Shown one piece after another: positions 51,628-61,246 of a stretch of DNA of 64,000 nucleotides. The notes beneath the pieces were generated by a model that was not told where the DNA came from, made no database searches, and worked only from the letters and a program-made list of their open reading frames with translations. The position numbers and the translations under genes were made by a program. The stretch covers positions 62,001 through 126,000 of the forward strand of contig NZ_JAFCME010000011.1 in NCBI RefSeq assembly GCF_018130065.1, given 5' to 3'. The DNA comes from Bradyrhizobium sp. AUGA SZCCT0158 (GTDB lineage Bacteria > Pseudomonadota > Alphaproteobacteria > Rhizobiales > Xanthobacteraceae). How positions within the stretch are numbered: the first letter of the stretch is position 1; each line of letters begins with the position of its first letter.

Positions 51628-53654
51628 ACGCTCCCCTGTCCCGTATTGCCACCCGTCCGGATGCTTCGCACGCGGAAATGGCCAACGCGATTCGCTTTCT
51701 GGCGATCGATGCGGTCGAGCAGGCGAAATCCGGCCATCCCGGCATGCCGATGGGTATGGCCGACGTCGCCACCGTTCTGTTTTCGCGATTCCTTAAATTC
51801 GATCCGGCCGACCCGGCGTGGCCCGACCGCGATCGCTTTGTGTTGTCCGCCGGTCACGGCTCGATGCTGCTGTACGCGCTGTTGCACCTGACAGGCTACG
51901 AGGGCGTGACATCGGATGAACTCAGGGCCTTCCGGCAATGGGGATCGAAAACGCCGGGACATCCCGAATATGGCCATACCCCTGGTGTCGAGACCACTAC
52001 CGGGCCGCTTGGGCAGGGCATCGCCACCGCCGTTGGCATGGCGCTCGCCGAACGACTGATGAATGCGCGCTTCGGCGACGACTACGTCGATCACTTCACG
52101 TATGTGATTGCCGGCGACGGCTGCCTGATGGAAGGCCTCAGCCACGAGGCGATCTCGCTGGCCGGCCATCTCAGGCTCAATCGCCTGATCGTGCTGTTCG
52201 ACGACAACGAGATTTCGATCGATGGCGCGACCTCGCTGTCGTGCTCTGATGACCAGCTCGCGCGGTTCAAGGCCTCCGGATGGTCGGCCTGCCGGATCGA
52301 CGGCCACGACCCCGAGGCCATCGCCGCTGCGATCGAACGGGCCCGCACCAGCGACCGGCCGTCGCTGATCGCCTGCCGCACGCTGATCGGTTTTGGGTCG
52401 CCGAGCCGCCAGGGCAGCGAGAAAGCCCATGGCGCGCCGCTCGGCACTGAAGAGGTCGCAAGGACCCGCGATGCGTTGAACTGGCCGCATCCGCCGTTCC
52501 ACGTTCCCGATTCCATCCTTGCGCAATGGCGCAACGCCGGCGCACGCGGGCATGCGGCGCGCCGCAGCTGGATCGAACGCACAAAACGCTGTGCCGCGAC
52601 GCGCTCGCCGTTTCACGATGCCCTCAATCGCAACCTGCCGTGCAGCTATGTCGACGCGATGGCGCTGTTGCGGGATCGCTTCGCCGCCGAGCGGCCCAAC
52701 ATCGCGAGCCGGCAGGCCTCGCAGCTGGTGATCGACGCAATCGCCGAGGCGTTGCCGAATCTGCTCGGCGGCTCCGCCGATCTGACCCATTCCAACCTGA
52801 CGCGCGCCAAAACGCATCGGCCGGTGCAGGCCGATTGCCTCAACGGCAGCTACATTCACTACGGCGTCCGCGAGCACGCGATGGCGGCGGCGATGAACGG
52901 CATCGCGTTGCATGGCGGCTTCATTCCCTATGGCGGCACCTTTCTCAGCTTCGCCGACTACAGCCGCCCCGCGATCAGGCTGGCGGCATTGATGGGTATC
53001 CGCGTCATCCATGTAATGACGCACGACTCGATCGGACTGGGCGAAGATGGCCCCACTCACCAGCCGGTCGAGCATCTGGCATCGCTGCGGGCGATCCCCA
53101 ACCTGCTGGTGTTTCGCCCCGGCGATGCCATTGAGGCCGCAGAAGCCTGGGATTGCGCGTTGCGCGCTCAAAATAGCCCGTCGCTGCTGTGCCTGTCGCG
53201 GCAGGCGATGCCGACGTTTCGCGAAGCTGGCGAACAGAATCTGGTCGCGTTCGGCGCTTACGTCGTGGTCGATCCGGAGGAAGGCCGTGACGTCACCCTG
53301 ATCGCGACCGGCTCGGAAGTATCGATCGCCATGCACGCGGCCGAATTGCTGGCGAGCGTCAACGTCCGCGCGGCCGTGGTTTCGGCGCCGTGCTTCGAAT
53401 TGTTTCGCCAGCAATCCCGCGAATATCGAACCGCGGTGCTCGGCCGCGTGCCGCGGATCGGCGTCGAAGCCGCGGTCGAAGGCGACTGGGCGCGCTGGCT
53501 CGGCGATGACGGCGAATTCGTCGGCATGACCGGCTTTGGCGCTTCCGCACCGGCCGAAACGCTCTACCGCGAATTCGGTATCACCGCGGACGAGGTGGCG
53601 AAGGCGGCCCTGCGCTGCATCGCGCGGGCGAGGATGGCGGCTAGCGACACATGA
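51624..53654 (+). CDS. cbbT: Transketolase (CBB operon)
   Basis: A thiamine diphosphate enzyme that moves two-carbon units in the regenerative phase of the Calvin cycle. It has 676 residues from ATG 51624, which overlaps the cbbP stop; longer frames reread cbbP. TPP-binding motif GDGCLMEGLSHEAISLAGHL and HGAP substrate loop (KAHGAPLG) are clear; pyrimidine domain SFADYSRPAIRLAAL and THDSIGLGEDGPTHQPVEHL are complete. No truncation. Confidence 0.97.
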   Translation: MNAPLSRIATRPDASHAEMANAIRFLAIDAVEQAKSGHPGMPMGMADVATVLFSRFLKFDPADPAWPDRDRFVLSAGHGSMLLYALLHLTGYEGVTSDELRAFRQWGSKTPGHPEYGHTPGVETTTGPLGQGIATAVGMALAERLMNARFGDDYVDHFTYVIAGDGCLMEGLSHEAISLAGHLRLNRLIVLFDDNEISIDGATSLSCSDDQLARFKASGWSACRIDGHDPEAIAAAIERARTSDRPSLIACRTLIGFGSPSRQGSEKAHGAPLGTEEVARTRDALNWPHPPFHVPDSILAQWRNAGARGHAARRSWIERTKRCAATRSPFHDALNRNLPCSYVDAMALLRDRFAAERPNIASRQASQLVIDAIAEALPNLLGGSADLTHSNLTRAKTHRPVQADCLNGSYIHYGVREHAMAAAMNGIALHGGFIPYGGTFLSFADYSRPAIRLAALMGIRVIHVMTHDSIGLGEDGPTHQPVEHLASLRAIPNLLVFRPGDAIEAAEAWDCALRAQNSPSLLCLSRQAMPTFREAGEQNLVAFGAYVVVDPEEGRDVTLIATGSEVSIAMHAAELLASVNVRAAVVSAPCFELFRQQSREYRTAVLGRVPRIGVEAAVEGDWARWLGDDGEFVGMTGFGASAPAETLYREFGITADEVAKAALRCIARARMAASDT

Positions 53655-53688
53655 CCGCCTGCAAACCAACAACGACACGGAGGGGCCG

Positions 53689-54771
53689 ATGGCCAGGATC
53701 ACACTGAGGCAATTGCTGGATCATGCTGCCGAGCGCGGCTACGGCGTGCCGGCGTTCAACATCAACAACATGGAACAGGGCCTTGCGATCATGGAAGCGG
53801 CGACCGCCGTCGATGCGCCCGTTATCATCCAGGCCTCGCGCGGCGCGCGCTCTTACGCCAACGACATCATGCTCTCGAAGGTGATCGATGCGCTGGAGGA
53901 GATGCATCCGCAGATCCCGCTTTGCCTGCATCAGGACCACGGCAACGAGGAAGCAACCTGCGCCACCGCGATCAAACATGGCTTCACCTCCGTCATGATG
54001 GACGGCTCGCTCAAGGCCGACGCCAAGACCGCGGCGGATTACGACTACAATGTCGACATCACCCGCCGCGTCGTCGACATGGCGCACTGGATCGGCGCCT
54101 CCGTCGAGGGCGAACTGGGCGTGCTCGGTTCGCTGGAACATGGCGGCGGCGAGCAGGAGGATGGCCACGGCGTCGAGGGTGAAGTCAGTCACGACCAGTT
54201 GCTGACCGATCCGGACCAGGCTGTCGATTTCGTCCGCGCCACCAAGGTCGACGCGCTGGCGATCGCGATGGGCACCTCGCACGGCGCCTACAAGTTTTCG
54301 CGCAAGCCGGACGGCGACATCCTTGCGATGCGGGTGGTCGAGGAGATCCATCGCCGGCTGCCGAACACGCATCTGGTGATGCACGGTTCCTCCTCGGTGC
54401 CGCAGCCGCTGCAGGACATTTTCAATCAGTTCGGCGGCGAGATGCCGCAGACCTGGGGCGTGCCGGTCGAGGAGATCGTCCGCGGCATCAGGCACGGCGT
54501 CCGCAAGGTCAACATCGATACCGACTGCCGGCTGGCGATGGCCGCTGCGTTCCGCAAGGTCGCCACCCAAAACCGCAGCGAATTCGATCCGCGCAAATTC
54601 CTCAAACCGGCGATGGACGCGCTGCGCGATCTTTGCCGTGAGCGCTTCGAGCAATTCGGCACCGCCGGCCACGCCTCGAAGATCAAGGTCGTTCCATTGG
54701 CCGAGATGGCGAGGCGCTATCGCTCCGGCGCGCTCGACCCACGCATCGGGGAGATGACCCATGCCGCCTGA
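53689..54771 (+). CDS. cbbA: Fructose-bisphosphate aldolase class II (CBB operon)
   Basis: A zinc aldolase that condenses dihydroxyacetone phosphate with glyceraldehyde 3-phosphate or erythrose 4-phosphate. It has 360 residues from ATG 53689 (GAGGGG RBS 5 nt upstream). Zinc ligands are visible in HQDHGNE and in the later GTSHGAYKF and VMHGSSS loops. 34 bp separate it from cbbT and 55 bp from cbbL. Confidence 0.96.
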   Translation: MARITLRQLLDHAAERGYGVPAFNINNMEQGLAIMEAATAVDAPVIIQASRGARSYANDIMLSKVIDALEEMHPQIPLCLHQDHGNEEATCATAIKHGFTSVMMDGSLKADAKTAADYDYNVDITRRVVDMAHWIGASVEGELGVLGSLEHGGGEQEDGHGVEGEVSHDQLLTDPDQAVDFVRATKVDALAIAMGTSHGAYKFSRKPDGDILAMRVVEEIHRRLPNTHLVMHGSSSVPQPLQDIFNQFGGEMPQTWGVPVEEIVRGIRHGVRKVNIDTDCRLAMAAAFRKVATQNRSEFDPRKFLKPAMDALRDLCRERFEQFGTAGHASKIKVVPLAEMARRYRSGALDPRIGEMTHAA

Positions 54772-54826
54772 TCTTTTGATCCCCACGCTTCCGACCAGCC
54801 GCCGCACGCAACAAGAGGAAACCAAG

Positions 54827-56287
54827 ATGAACCAGCACTCGATGACCATCCGCGGCAAGGATCGCTACAGGTCCGGCGTCATGGAATACAAGAAGATGGG
54901 CTATTGGGAGCCCGACTACGAGCCGAAGGAAACCGACATCATCGCCCTGTTCCGAGTCACCCCGCAGGATGGCGTCGATCCGATCGAGGCTGCGGCGGCG
55001 GTGGCCGGCGAATCCTCGACCGCGACCTGGACCGTGGTGTGGACCGACCGGCTCACGGCGGCGGAGAAATACCGCGCCAAGTGCTACCGCGTCGATCCGG
55101 TGCCGAACTCGCCGGGGCAATATTTCGCCTATATCGCCTACGATCTCGACCTGTTCGAGAACGGATCGATCGCCAATCTGTCGGCGTCAATCATCGGCAA
55201 CGTGTTCGGCTTCAAGCCGCTGAAGGCGTTGCGGCTGGAGGACATGCGGCTGCCGGTGGCCTATGTGAAGACGTTCCAGGGGCCGGCGACCGGCATCGTG
55301 GTCGAGCGCGAGCGCATGGACAAGTTCGGCCGCCCGCTGCTCGGGGCCACCGTGAAGCCGAAGCTTGGGCTGTCCGGCCGCAACTACGGACGCGTGGTCT
55401 ATGAAGCGCTCAAGGGCGGGCTCGACTTCACCAAGGACGACGAGAACATCAACTCGCAGCCGTTCATGCATTGGCGCGAACGCTTCCTCTATTGCATGGA
55501 AGCCGTCAACAAGGCGCAGGCGGCGTCCGGTGAGGTCAAGGGCACCTATCTCAACGTCACCGCCGGAACCATGGAGGACATGTACGAACGGGCCGAATTC
55601 GCCAAGGAGCTTGGCTCGGTCATCATCATGATCGACCTGGTGATCGGCTACACAGCGATCCAGTCGATGGCGAAATGGGCGCGCCGCAACGACATGATCC
55701 TGCATCTGCATCGGGCAGGGCATTCGACCTATACGCGGCAGCGCAGCCATGGCGTCTCATTCCGCGTCATCGCGAAATGGATGCGGCTCGCCGGCGTCGA
55801 TCACATCCACGCCGGCACCGTGGTCGGCAAGCTCGAGGGCGATCCGGCGACCACGCGCGGCTATTACGACATCTGCCGCGAAGACTACAATCCGGTGCGG
55901 CTCGAGCACGGCGTGTTCTTTGAACAGAACTGGGCCAGCCTCAACCGGATGATGCCGGTCGCGTCCGGCGGCATTCACGCCGGGCAGATGCACCAGCTGC
56001 TCGATCATCTCGGCGAAGACGTGATCCTGCAGTTCGGCGGCGGCACCATCGGCCATCCCATGGGCATCCAGGCCGGCGCAACCGCCAATCGCGTCGCGCT
56101 GGAAGCGATGATCCTCGCCCGCAACGAGGGCCGCGACTATCTCGCCGAAGGTCCAGAAATTCTGGCCAAGGCGGCGGAGACTTGCACGCCGCTGAAGTCG
56201 GCGCTCGAGGTCTGGAAGAACGTCACCTTCAACTATGAATCGACCGACATGCCCGACTACGTCCCCACACCCAGCGTCGCGATGTAA
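54827..56287 (+). CDS. cbbL: RuBisCO large subunit, form IC (red-like)
   Basis: Fixes CO2 onto ribulose bisphosphate. It has 486 residues, the red-type length (about 485), longer than green-type. The start at 54827 follows AAGAGGAAACC. Active-site residues: K177 and K179 in TVKPKLGLSGRNYG, carbamylated K203 in DFTKDDEN, loop-6 Lys in GTVVGKLEGD. The N-terminal region MTIRGKDRYRSGVMEYKKMG is typical of form IC in bradyrhizobia. It is followed 12 bp later by cbbS. Confidence 0.98.
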   Translation: MNQHSMTIRGKDRYRSGVMEYKKMGYWEPDYEPKETDIIALFRVTPQDGVDPIEAAAAVAGESSTATWTVVWTDRLTAAEKYRAKCYRVDPVPNSPGQYFAYIAYDLDLFENGSIANLSASIIGNVFGFKPLKALRLEDMRLPVAYVKTFQGPATGIVVERERMDKFGRPLLGATVKPKLGLSGRNYGRVVYEALKGGLDFTKDDENINSQPFMHWRERFLYCMEAVNKAQAASGEVKGTYLNVTAGTMEDMYERAEFAKELGSVIIMIDLVIGYTAIQSMAKWARRNDMILHLHRAGHSTYTRQRSHGVSFRVIAKWMRLAGVDHIHAGTVVGKLEGDPATTRGYYDICREDYNPVRLEHGVFFEQNWASLNRMMPVASGGIHAGQMHQLLDHLGEDVILQFGGGTIGHPMGIQAGATANRVALEAMILARNEGRDYLAEGPEILAKAAETCTPLKSALEVWKNVTFNYESTDMPDYVPTPSVAM

Positions 56288-56299
56288 GGAGCTGTTATC

Positions 56300-56719
56300 A
56301 TGCGCATTACCCAGGGGTGCTTCTCGTTCCTGCCCGATCTAACCGACGAGCAGATTTCCCGCCAGGTCCAGTATTGTCTGGAGAAAGGCTGGGCGGTGAA
56401 CATCGAATTCACCGACGACCCGCATCCCCGCAACAGTTTTTGGGAGATGTGGGGATTGCCGATGTTCGACCTTCGCGACGCCGCCGGCGTGATGATGGAG
56501 CTCGGTCAATGCCGCAAGGTGTACGGCAACAGCTACATCCGAATGTCGGCGTTCGATAACAGCCACGGCTGGGAATCGGTGCGGCTGTCCTTCATCGTCA
56601 ACCGGCCAAAGGACGAACCCGGCTTCCGCCTCGAACGGCACGAGATGGCCGGCCGCAACATTCGCTACACCACGAAGTCTTACGCGGTCGATCGCCCGGA
56701 AGGCGGTCGCTACGGTTAG
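56300..56719 (+). CDS. cbbS: RuBisCO small subunit, form IC
   Basis: A 139-residue small subunit of the L8S8 holoenzyme. Red-type features: ITQGCFSFLPDLTDEQISRQ at the start and a C-terminal extension (after about residue 110) that forms the extra beta hairpin lining the central channel. Good RBS AAGGAGCTG. A strong intrinsic terminator lies 60 bp after its stop. Confidence 0.97.
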   Translation: MRITQGCFSFLPDLTDEQISRQVQYCLEKGWAVNIEFTDDPHPRNSFWEMWGLPMFDLRDAAGVMMELGQCRKVYGNSYIRMSAFDNSHGWESVRLSFIVNRPKDEPGFRLERHEMAGRNIRYTTKSYAVDRPEGGRYG

Positions 56720-56778
56720 CTCCTCTGTTACCTCTGCCGGCCGGCGGATCTCCCTCATCGACCCCGGCCGGATCCTCT

Positions 56779-56816
56779 GCTCCGTCGTTTGCGAAAGCGG
56801 CGACGGAGCTTTTTTT
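56779..56816 (+). terminator. Rho-independent terminator between cbbS and cbbX
   Basis: GCTCCGTCG (56779-56787) pairs with CGACGGAGC (56801-56809) around a TTTGCGAAAGCGG loop that can extend the stem, followed directly by seven Ts (56810-56816). This is the clearest intrinsic terminator in the window. It precedes cbbX by 22 bp, so cbbX needs read-through or its own promoter. Confidence 0.88.
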
Positions 56817-56837
56817 CTCCAGCGTTGAGGTTCGCAC

Positions 56838-57737
56838 ATGGATTTGGATGCCTCGCCGATGACAGACAGGGTCAGTCTCCGCGAAGAACTCGAGGCCGTC
56901 GGCATTGAGGAGATCCTCACCCAGCTCGACCGCGAGCTGATCGGGCTCAAACCCGTCAAGACACGCATCCGCGAAATCGCGTCGCTGCTGTTGATCGAGC
57001 GTATCCGCAAGCGGATGAATCTGACAACGGACGTGCCGACACTGCATATGTCGTTCACCGGCAATCCCGGCACCGGCAAGACCACGGTGGCGCTGCGGAT
57101 CGCGAGCATTCTCCACCGGCTTGGTTTCGTTCGCCGCGGCCATGTCGTCTCGGTCACCCGCGACGAACTGGTGGGGCAATATATCGGCCACACCGCACCC
57201 AAGACCAAGGAGGTGCTGAAGAAGGCGATGGGCGGCGTGCTGTTCATCGATGAGGCCTATTATCTCAATCGGCCGGACAATGAACGGGACTACGGCCAGG
57301 AGGCGATCGAGATCCTGCTGCAGGTGATGGAATCGCAGCGCGAGGATCTGGTGGTCATCCTCGCCGGCTATGGCGACCGCATGGAGAAATTCTACGCCAG
57401 CAATCCGGGCTTCCGCTCCCGGATCGCCCATCACATCGATTTTCCGGATTATTCCAATGATGAGCTGCTCGCCATCGCCGAGCTGATGCTGCACGACATG
57501 AACTACAAGTTCAGCGACGAGGCGCGGGAGGCCTTCATCCGCTACATCGCGGCGCGCGTCACCCAGCCGCTGTTCTCCAACGCCCGCTCGATCCGAAACG
57601 CGCTCGACCGCATGCGGCTGCGCCAGGCCAATCGTCTCGTCGCCGATCTCGACCGCATGCTGGACGCGGACGACGTGATGTCGTTGCAGGCGTCGGACGT
57701 GCTCGCCAGCCGGGTGTTCTTGAAGGACAAGTCTTAG
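56838..57737 (+). CDS. cbbX: RuBisCO activase CbbX (AAA+)
   Basis: A hexameric AAA+ motor that removes inhibitory sugar phosphates from red-type RuBisCO by transiently pulling the large-subunit C terminus. It has 299 residues. Walker A GNPGTGKT (75-82), Walker B GGVLFIDEAYYL, the pore-loop region GQYIGHTAPKTKE and sensor Arg regions are all present. It lies after an intrinsic terminator, implying lower, separately tuned expression than cbbLS. Confidence 0.96.
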   Translation: MDLDASPMTDRVSLREELEAVGIEEILTQLDRELIGLKPVKTRIREIASLLLIERIRKRMNLTTDVPTLHMSFTGNPGTGKTTVALRIASILHRLGFVRRGHVVSVTRDELVGQYIGHTAPKTKEVLKKAMGGVLFIDEAYYLNRPDNERDYGQEAIEILLQVMESQREDLVVILAGYGDRMEKFYASNPGFRSRIAHHIDFPDYSNDELLAIAELMLHDMNYKFSDEAREAFIRYIAARVTQPLFSNARSIRNALDRMRLRQANRLVADLDRMLDADDVMSLQASDVLASRVFLKDKS

Positions 57738-57785
57738 ACCCGGAGTCCGGCACTACGCTGTCGTTCGGTTTCGAATCCCGATCGG

Positions 57786-58586
57786 TTAGCCGCCTGGCGC
57801 ACTCGGTATCGTTCGCTCGATCTCTCGTGCAGCGGCGATGAGGACATCAGACACTTCGACGGCACGGCGCGGGCTCAGCCTGTTTCTCACCGCGGATAGG
57901 GTAATCGCCGCCGCGGGCTGACCGTCGGGACTCCTGATCCAGGCCGAGAGCGATTTCGTTCCCTGCACGAGGCCGACGTCGCGCAAATTGTAGCCCCGGC
58001 GCCGTGCAAGCCGGATCTGCCCCAGTACCGTCGGCAGGTCGGTGCGATAGGCCATGAATCGTGCCTCGTTGGCGAGGACGATCCCTCGCGCCTCCGGAGC
58101 CGGCATCGCGGCCAGAATTGCCACGCCCGCGCTGGAGACCCCGAGTGGCCGCCGCGCGCCTACCTCGATCGACAGCACCTGGATCGGATATGAGCCGATG
58201 CGGCGCGCGACGCACAGCGTATCGAGCCCGGTGCGCACCGTCAGGAACAAGGTATCGCCAAGCTGCGCGGACGCCCGCGCCAGATAAGGCTCGGCCGCGA
58301 CCAGCAGCGGCGAGCGCGATTGCCGCGCCAGCGCCAGTTCCGCCACTTGGCGGCCGATTGCGTAGCGTCCGGTCTGGGCGCTGCGCTCGACGATGCCTTC
58401 CTCGATCAGCACCTGCGCGATCCGGTGCACGGTAGGACGGGTGAGGGACGTTGCCCGAACGACCTCCGACAACGGCACGCCGGTTTCCCGGCCGGCCGCT
58501 AGAATCCGCAGCACGGTCAAGGCGCGGCGGATCGCCTGCCCGCCCTGCTGGGGCTCCGGTCTGTCGCGCCGCCGACCATCCGTCAT
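57786..58586 (-). CDS. IclR-family transcriptional regulator
   Basis: A 266-residue regulator: winged helix-turn-helix (about 15-80, PLSEVVRATSLTRPTVHRIA) and IclR effector domain (about 85-255). IclR proteins usually control nearby catabolic operons and respond to aromatic or small-acid intermediates. It is divergent from the TctC/FAH/HpaH operon starting at 58753, with 166 bp between, so it is its likely regulator. Confidence 0.92.
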   Translation of the reverse strand: MTDGRRRDRPEPQQGGQAIRRALTVLRILAAGRETGVPLSEVVRATSLTRPTVHRIAQVLIEEGIVERSAQTGRYAIGRQVAELALARQSRSPLLVAAEPYLARASAQLGDTLFLTVRTGLDTLCVARRIGSYPIQVLSIEVGARRPLGVSSAGVAILAAMPAPEARGIVLANEARFMAYRTDLPTVLGQIRLARRRGYNLRDVGLVQGTKSLSAWIRSPDGQPAAAITLSAVRNRLSPRRAVEVSDVLIAAAREIERTIPSAPGG

Positions 58587-58752
58587 CTAGCTTCATCCGA
58601 TGTCCATAATGTGGACAAAAACACCACAATTCCATCGACAAGGGAAGCCCGCGGGGCAAGATCGGATGAATGTAACGGCGGACGGGCTGCAGCTCGCACC
58701 ACAACAACGAGAGTAGCGGATTGCTCCAGCTGCTCGCTTTCGGGAGGATGCA

Positions 58753-59730
58753 ATGAGATTGTTCGCCATCGCTGGCATTGCGGTCACGGCATTGATAACG
58801 GCACTGTCGAGCGTTCCGGTCGCGGCCCAGCAATGGCCGGCACGGTCGGTGAAGCTCATCGTGCCTTATCCGGCCGGCGGCAATGTCGACGGAGCCGCGC
58901 GCATCATCGCCGACAAGCTGCAAACGGCGCTGGGGCAGCCCTTCATCGTGGAAAACAAGGCCGGTGCCGGCGGCTTGATCGCCGGCGAGGCATTCGCGAA
59001 GGCCGCGCCCGACGGCTACACCCTGTTTGTCGGCGCCAACGGACCGGTTCTGTTCGCCCCCGAGATCGCCAAACGCGACGCCTATAACTGGAAGCGTGAT
59101 TTCCTCCCCATCACCTCGATCTCGATGACGCCGCTGGTGCTGGAGGTGCATCCGTCGGTCGCGGCAAAGGATCTGAAGGCGTTTTTCGATCTCGCCCGCC
59201 GCGAGCCCGGCAAGATGACGATGGCCTCGCCCGGCGCCGGCACCACCAATCATTTGCTCAGCGAGCTCGTACAGTCGACGCTCGGAGTCCAATGGGTGAC
59301 GGCGCATTACCGCGGCAACGCGCCCGCCATCAACGACCTGATCGGGGGCCAGGTGCAGTTTGCCTTTGACCAGATTTCGGTCGGACTGCCCTTCATCAAG
59401 AATGGAAATGTGCGCGCTCTTGCCGTCACCGGCAGCCACCGCGCCTCGTGGATACCTGATGTGCCGACCTTCGCCGAGCTCGGTTACAAGGAATTCGACG
59501 GCCAGACCTTTACCGGCCTGTTCGCGCCATCAGGTACGCCCGCCGAGATCGTGACCAAGCTGCACGATACGATGGCGGCGATCCTGAAGGATCCCGCGAT
59601 CGTCGAAAAGTTCAATACGCTCGGCGCCGAGGCCGTCACGATGACACCGGCGGCGTTCAAGAGCTATCTCGAGGCCGAGGACGCCAAATGGATTCCCGTC
59701 GTTCGCAAAGCGAATATCAAGACCGATTGA
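58753..59730 (+). CDS. Bug/TctC-family periplasmic binding protein
   Basis: A 325-residue extracytoplasmic receptor with signal peptide (residues 1-27, ending PVAAQQ). Family marks: WPARSVKLIVPYPAGGNVDG, VENKAGAGG and DGYTLFVGANGP. Bug receptors bind carboxylates and aromatic acids; many lack their own membrane partners, as here. GGGAGG RBS. It heads the catabolic operon 58753-63359 and probably delivers its substrate. Confidence 0.92.
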   Translation: MRLFAIAGIAVTALITALSSVPVAAQQWPARSVKLIVPYPAGGNVDGAARIIADKLQTALGQPFIVENKAGAGGLIAGEAFAKAAPDGYTLFVGANGPVLFAPEIAKRDAYNWKRDFLPITSISMTPLVLEVHPSVAAKDLKAFFDLARREPGKMTMASPGAGTTNHLLSELVQSTLGVQWVTAHYRGNAPAINDLIGGQVQFAFDQISVGLPFIKNGNVRALAVTGSHRASWIPDVPTFAELGYKEFDGQTFTGLFAPSGTPAEIVTKLHDTMAAILKDPAIVEKFNTLGAEAVTMTPAAFKSYLEAEDAKWIPVVRKANIKTD

Positions 59731-59754
59731 GGGAACTGTTTTGAGGGAATCGTG

Positions 59755-60372
59755 ATGCGGATCGATCCGTCAGATCTCGATGCCGAGAGGGCCTACCGGC
59801 TGATCACCGGCATCGTGGTGCCGCGTCCGATCGCCTGGGTCACCAGCCTGTCGAGCGGCGGCATCGTCAACCTTGCGCCGTTCAGCGCCTTTACCTTTGT
59901 TTCGCCGAAGCCGCCGATGTTGGCGATCAGCGTCGGCCGCAAGGCCGGAATCTACAAGGACACGGCGCATAACATCCTGGGCAACGAGGAATACGTCGTC
60001 CACATCGCCGATTCGAGCCTGATGATTGCGGTGCATGAGAGTTCCACCGAGCATCCGCCCGATGTCAGCGAGGTCGAGGAGCTGCAACTCGAGACGCTGC
60101 CGAGCGAGCGCATCAAGGTGCCCCGTCTCGCCGCAGCACCGATCGCGATGGAGTGCCGCTTTCGGCAATGCCTCGAGTTCGGCGAGACCCGCAGCCGGCT
60201 GATCGTCGGCGAAGTATTGGTGTTCCACGTCCGCGACGGGCTGCTGCAGAACGGCAAGATCGAGACCGAGGCGCTCGATCCGATCGCGCGCATCGGCGGT
60301 CCGCGCTACGCGCGGCTCGGCGAGATCGTCACGCTGAAGCCAGTTTTCCAGACCTCGAAATCCGAATCCTGA
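59755..60372 (+). CDS. Flavin reductase-like, FMN-binding split-barrel protein
   Basis: A 205-residue protein from ATG 59755 (a GTG three bases earlier is possible). Split-barrel signature PRPIAWVTSLSSGG, NLAPFSAFTFVSPKPPML, then YKDTAHNILGN. The family includes reductases that supply FMNH2/FADH2 to monooxygenases and also esterase-like or decarboxylase-like members of unknown role. No monooxygenase is encoded in the operon, so either the partner is elsewhere or the protein has another activity. Confidence 0.87.
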   Translation: MRIDPSDLDAERAYRLITGIVVPRPIAWVTSLSSGGIVNLAPFSAFTFVSPKPPMLAISVGRKAGIYKDTAHNILGNEEYVVHIADSSLMIAVHESSTEHPPDVSEVEELQLETLPSERIKVPRLAAAPIAMECRFRQCLEFGETRSRLIVGEVLVFHVRDGLLQNGKIETEALDPIARIGGPRYARLGEIVTLKPVFQTSKSES

Positions 60373-60382
60373 GGGAAGCCAC

Positions 60383-61243
60383 ATGCGTCTTCTGAGCTAT
60401 CACGCCAACGGACGACCGTGCTTTGGCGCTGCCGTCGACGGCGGTGTCGTCGATCTGAGCAGCCGGATCGGCACCAAGTTTCCCGATTTGCGGACCTTGA
60501 TCGCCGGCGACGGCTTCGAGGCAGCGCGCGCCGCCATCGCCGGACAAGCGCCTGACCATGCGCTCGGCGATCTCACCCTGCGCTCGCCGATCCCGGCTCC
60601 GGAGAAGCTGTGGTGCATCGGCGTCAACTACCGGGATCGCAACGCCGAATATAAAGACAATTCCGACCTGCCGAAATATCCCAGCCTGTTCGTTCGCAAC
60701 CCGTCCTCGGTGGTCGGGTCCGGCCAGCCGATCGAGAAGCCGAAAATATCCGAGCAACTGGATTACGAGGGCGAGCTCGTCATCGTGATCGGCAAGGCGG
60801 GGCGCCACATCCCGCGCGAGCGGGCCTTCGACCACATCTTCGGCATGACGCTGTGCAACGAAGGCAGCGTGCGCGACTGGCTGCACCACGGCAAGTTCAA
60901 CGTCACGCAGGGCAAGAATTTCGACCGCTCCGGCAGCGTCGGGCCGTGGATCGTCACATCAGACGAATGCGATCCGCGCGGGCCGCACGATATCGTCACC
61001 CGCGTCAATGGCGAGGTACGGCAGAGCGATTCCACCGAGCGGCTGATGTTTCCGTTCGATTTCCTGATCGCCTATCTTTCCACCTTCGCGACCCTGAAAC
61101 CGGGCGACATGATCGCAACCGGCACCCCGACCGGCGCGGGCGCGAGGTTCGACCCGCCCCGCTGGCTGAAGCCCGGCGACGTGGTCGAGGTGGAATCCTC
61201 CCGCATCGGTACCTTACGCAACGTCGTTGCCGCGGAAGCTTAA
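60383..61243 (+). CDS. Fumarylacetoacetate hydrolase-family protein
   Basis: A 286-residue FAH-fold enzyme. The metal-binding acids are in LDYEGELVIVIGK (E-x-E) with a downstream Asp; the N-terminal family part ends in WCIGVNYRDRNAEY. The C-terminal GDMIATGTPTGAGARFDP and LKPGDVVEVE are typical. Relatives hydrolyse or decarboxylate ring-cleavage products such as fumarylpyruvate or 2-oxo-heptenedioate intermediates. It lies 10 bp after the flavin-reductase gene and 3 bp before the hydratase. Confidence 0.91.
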   Translation: MRLLSYHANGRPCFGAAVDGGVVDLSSRIGTKFPDLRTLIAGDGFEAARAAIAGQAPDHALGDLTLRSPIPAPEKLWCIGVNYRDRNAEYKDNSDLPKYPSLFVRNPSSVVGSGQPIEKPKISEQLDYEGELVIVIGKAGRHIPRERAFDHIFGMTLCNEGSVRDWLHHGKFNVTQGKNFDRSGSVGPWIVTSDECDPRGPHDIVTRVNGEVRQSDSTERLMFPFDFLIAYLSTFATLKPGDMIATGTPTGAGARFDPPRWLKPGDVVEVESSRIGTLRNVVAAEA

Positions 61244-61246
61244 GTT

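Noticed and set aside
51330..53702. A 790-codon open frame on the minus strand
   Set aside because: Antisense to cbbT, with arginine-rich low-quality sequence; a by-product of GC-rich codon bias.
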